Under the pieces are notes generated by a model that searched no databases, had not been told where the DNA came from, and saw nothing but the letters and a program-made list of their open reading frames with translations. From Lunularia cruciata (Eukaryota > Streptophyta > Marchantiopsida > Lunulariales > Lunulariaceae), in NCBI GenBank assembly GCA_948567375.1, contig OX419756.1, forward strand, positions 60,340,333-60,404,332: DNA of 64,000 nucleotides. Direction: 5' to 3'. This document shows, piece by piece, positions 62,733 to 64,000 of this stretch. The translations under genes and the position numbers were made by a program. How positions within the stretch are numbered: position 1 is the first letter of the stretch; each line of letters opens with the position of its first letter.

Positions 62733-63292
62733 TAGGGTTGGTTTGACTTAGGGCCCTCGTCCCACTGATAATTTATTTGGCATATCGTATGCAGTAAGAT
62801 AGAAGATTGATTAGAAAAGAGTTCCTCGATGAAGAGGAACAGTAGAGTTGGTTTGATTTAGGGGCCTATGCCCAAAGATGGCTTATTTGGCTTCTCGTAT
62901 GCAGTAACAGAGAGGATTGATTAGAAAAGAGTTACTCGATGAAGAGGAACGTGAGAGCTAGTTTGACTTAAGGGCATCTGCTTACAGATGGCTTATTTGG
63001 CTTATGGTATGCGACATAGAAGATTGATTAGAAAAGAGTCCCTCGATGAAGAGGAACAGGAGAGTTGGTTTGACCGAGGGGCTTGCCTACAGATGCCTTG
63101 CTTGATGCTTGATGACTTGCCTACGGATGGTTTATTTGGCGTATCGTATGCAGCAAGATAGAAGATTGATTAAGAAAGAGTTCCTGGATGAAGAGGAACA
63201 AGAGAGTTGGTGGGACATAGTGGCCTGTGCCCACATACGGCTTACTTGGCTTATCCTCTGCTTTAAGATAGAAGATCGATTCTAAAAGAGTT
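62733..63292 (+). repeat. Tandem repeat, five units of about 107-142 bp
   Basis: Each unit has AGAGTTGGTTTGAC, then GATGGCTTATTTGGC, then CGTATGCAG, then GATTGATTAGAAAAGAG and ATGAAGAGGAAC. Units start near 62733, 62846, 62953, 63061 and 63203. The fourth is longer because of an internal duplication of the CTTGCCTAC segment. No coding capacity. Confidence 0.85.
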
Positions 63293-63359
63293 CTAGTTTA
63301 TTTACTATCGATATGAAATTGTTCATTACTAGTTTATTGTCTTTCTCGGATATTGTCCG

Positions 63360-64000
63360 AGCATATCAATAGTAAAAGAAGAAGAAAAGGCGACCACATA
63401 GTACACAAGAAGGATGGGAAGACCCCATCAAGCCGGACAAGGGAGAGACAAATGAGGTAGAATGGGGCTAGGCCCCAATAGTATTGATATGAGAAATCTG
63501 CGGCACCTAAAATATCTGAGCTATGCAATTAGTAAGGTCTACAAACTACTGGAGCATTTGAAGAAGCATCACCTAGAGTAATTGCTCTCCTATGGATTGC
63601 ACCAGCCAATGCTCTTTGTAGAGCAATGGACACACGGTGTCTAAAGTATGCTACAAAGTATGAGAGTGAGAGTGGTACCCCTTGGCATCTAATATGATAA
63701 GCTCTCATGCACTCCTTGACAAATGTGTCAAATGCCATGTTCATCACTCTATATAACTCCAAGGCTAGAGGAACAAAGAGGTGACCTCGCTGCATATCCC
63801 TATACTTAGAGACCTTGCCTGCTGCAGCTCCGCTTGCTGCCTATCGAGGAGGATGAGTAATCACTCCCTCCAAAACTATATCATACGTAGGGTCTGTAAC
63901 CACAACATCCGCCATTATCACCTGATCATCTCGGACCAACGATTAAGTCTGCTCTAACATGTGTTGTCTGCAAAGAATATAAATGCTCCCTCCAAGCAAG
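63360..64000 (-). mobile_element. LINE-like retroelement copy, minus strand, continuing past the window edge
   Basis: This is the longest copy of the family's end that keeps an open frame: 63795-63529 encodes QRGHLFVPLALELYR, then AFDTFVKECMRAYHIR, then VSIALQRALAGAIHRRAITL. Upstream (63.8-64.0 kb) it reads the ADVVVTDP block with stops. The 3' tail (GGGGCCTAGCCCC, GGGGTCTTCCCATCC, GGTCGCC) lies at 63385-63480. Whether the full-length element is intact cannot be seen here. Confidence 0.78.

Noticed and set aside
1-64000. CRISPR arrays, rRNA and tRNA genes
   Set aside because: No regularly spaced short repeats, no rRNA-like blocks and no convincing tRNA cloverleaf with a GTTCRA loop were seen; weak tRNA genes could be missed without a search tool.

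Overview
This is nuclear DNA from a land plant. The coding genes are split by short GT-AG introns. They include a plastid NAD-epimerase-like protein, cytosolic ATP-dependent PEP carboxykinase, the complex III subunit QCR8, the F1-ATPase assembly factor ATP12 and a plant-type O-fucosyltransferase (GT106-like). Low gene density, purine-rich leaders and proteins that are clearly plant-like but not angiosperm-like suggest a bryophyte, perhaps a Marchantia-like liverwort. That placement is inference.

Layout. 1-4.8 kb: seven-exon gene for an At1g32220-type atypical SDR with a plastid transit peptide (+). 4.8-17.5 kb: mostly non-coding, with two perfect-looking short hairpins and two decayed retroelement pieces (10.1-10.7 and 11.8-12.9 kb). 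17.5-19.9 kb: GC-rich upstream region of PEPCK. 19.9-23.6 kb: twelve-exon PEPCK (+). 24.3-24.8 kb: two-exon QCR8 (+). 28.2-30.0 kb: four-exon ATP12 (-), convergent with QCR8. 31.1-51.3 kb: a strongly AT-rich block of nested LTR retrotransposons, including a decayed full-length Ty3/gypsy element on the minus strand (43.5-49.1 kb) and a second related LTR at 35.4 kb. 51.3-58.8 kb: GC-rich leader followed by the ten-exon O-fucosyltransferase gene (+). 58.8-64 kb: no host gene, two more minus-strand retroelement copies, and a tandem repeat of about 110 bp.

The five host genes were reconstructed by joining ORF segments at GT/AG sites so that reading phase and family homology both hold at every junction. 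Three of them act in mitochondrial or central carbon metabolism (QCR8 in complex III, ATP12 for F1 assembly, PEPCK in gluconeogenesis), but nothing indicates co-regulation beyond proximity.

The most interesting signals are: gypsy LTRs carrying clusters of canonical heat-shock elements just upstream of a TATA box (an ONSEN-like arrangement); a LINE-like family whose 5'-truncated copies sit between target-site duplications; a period-six run of Thr-Pro sites in the N-terminal regulatory tail of PEPCK; and a long inverted repeat in the LTR nest that could make hairpin RNA.
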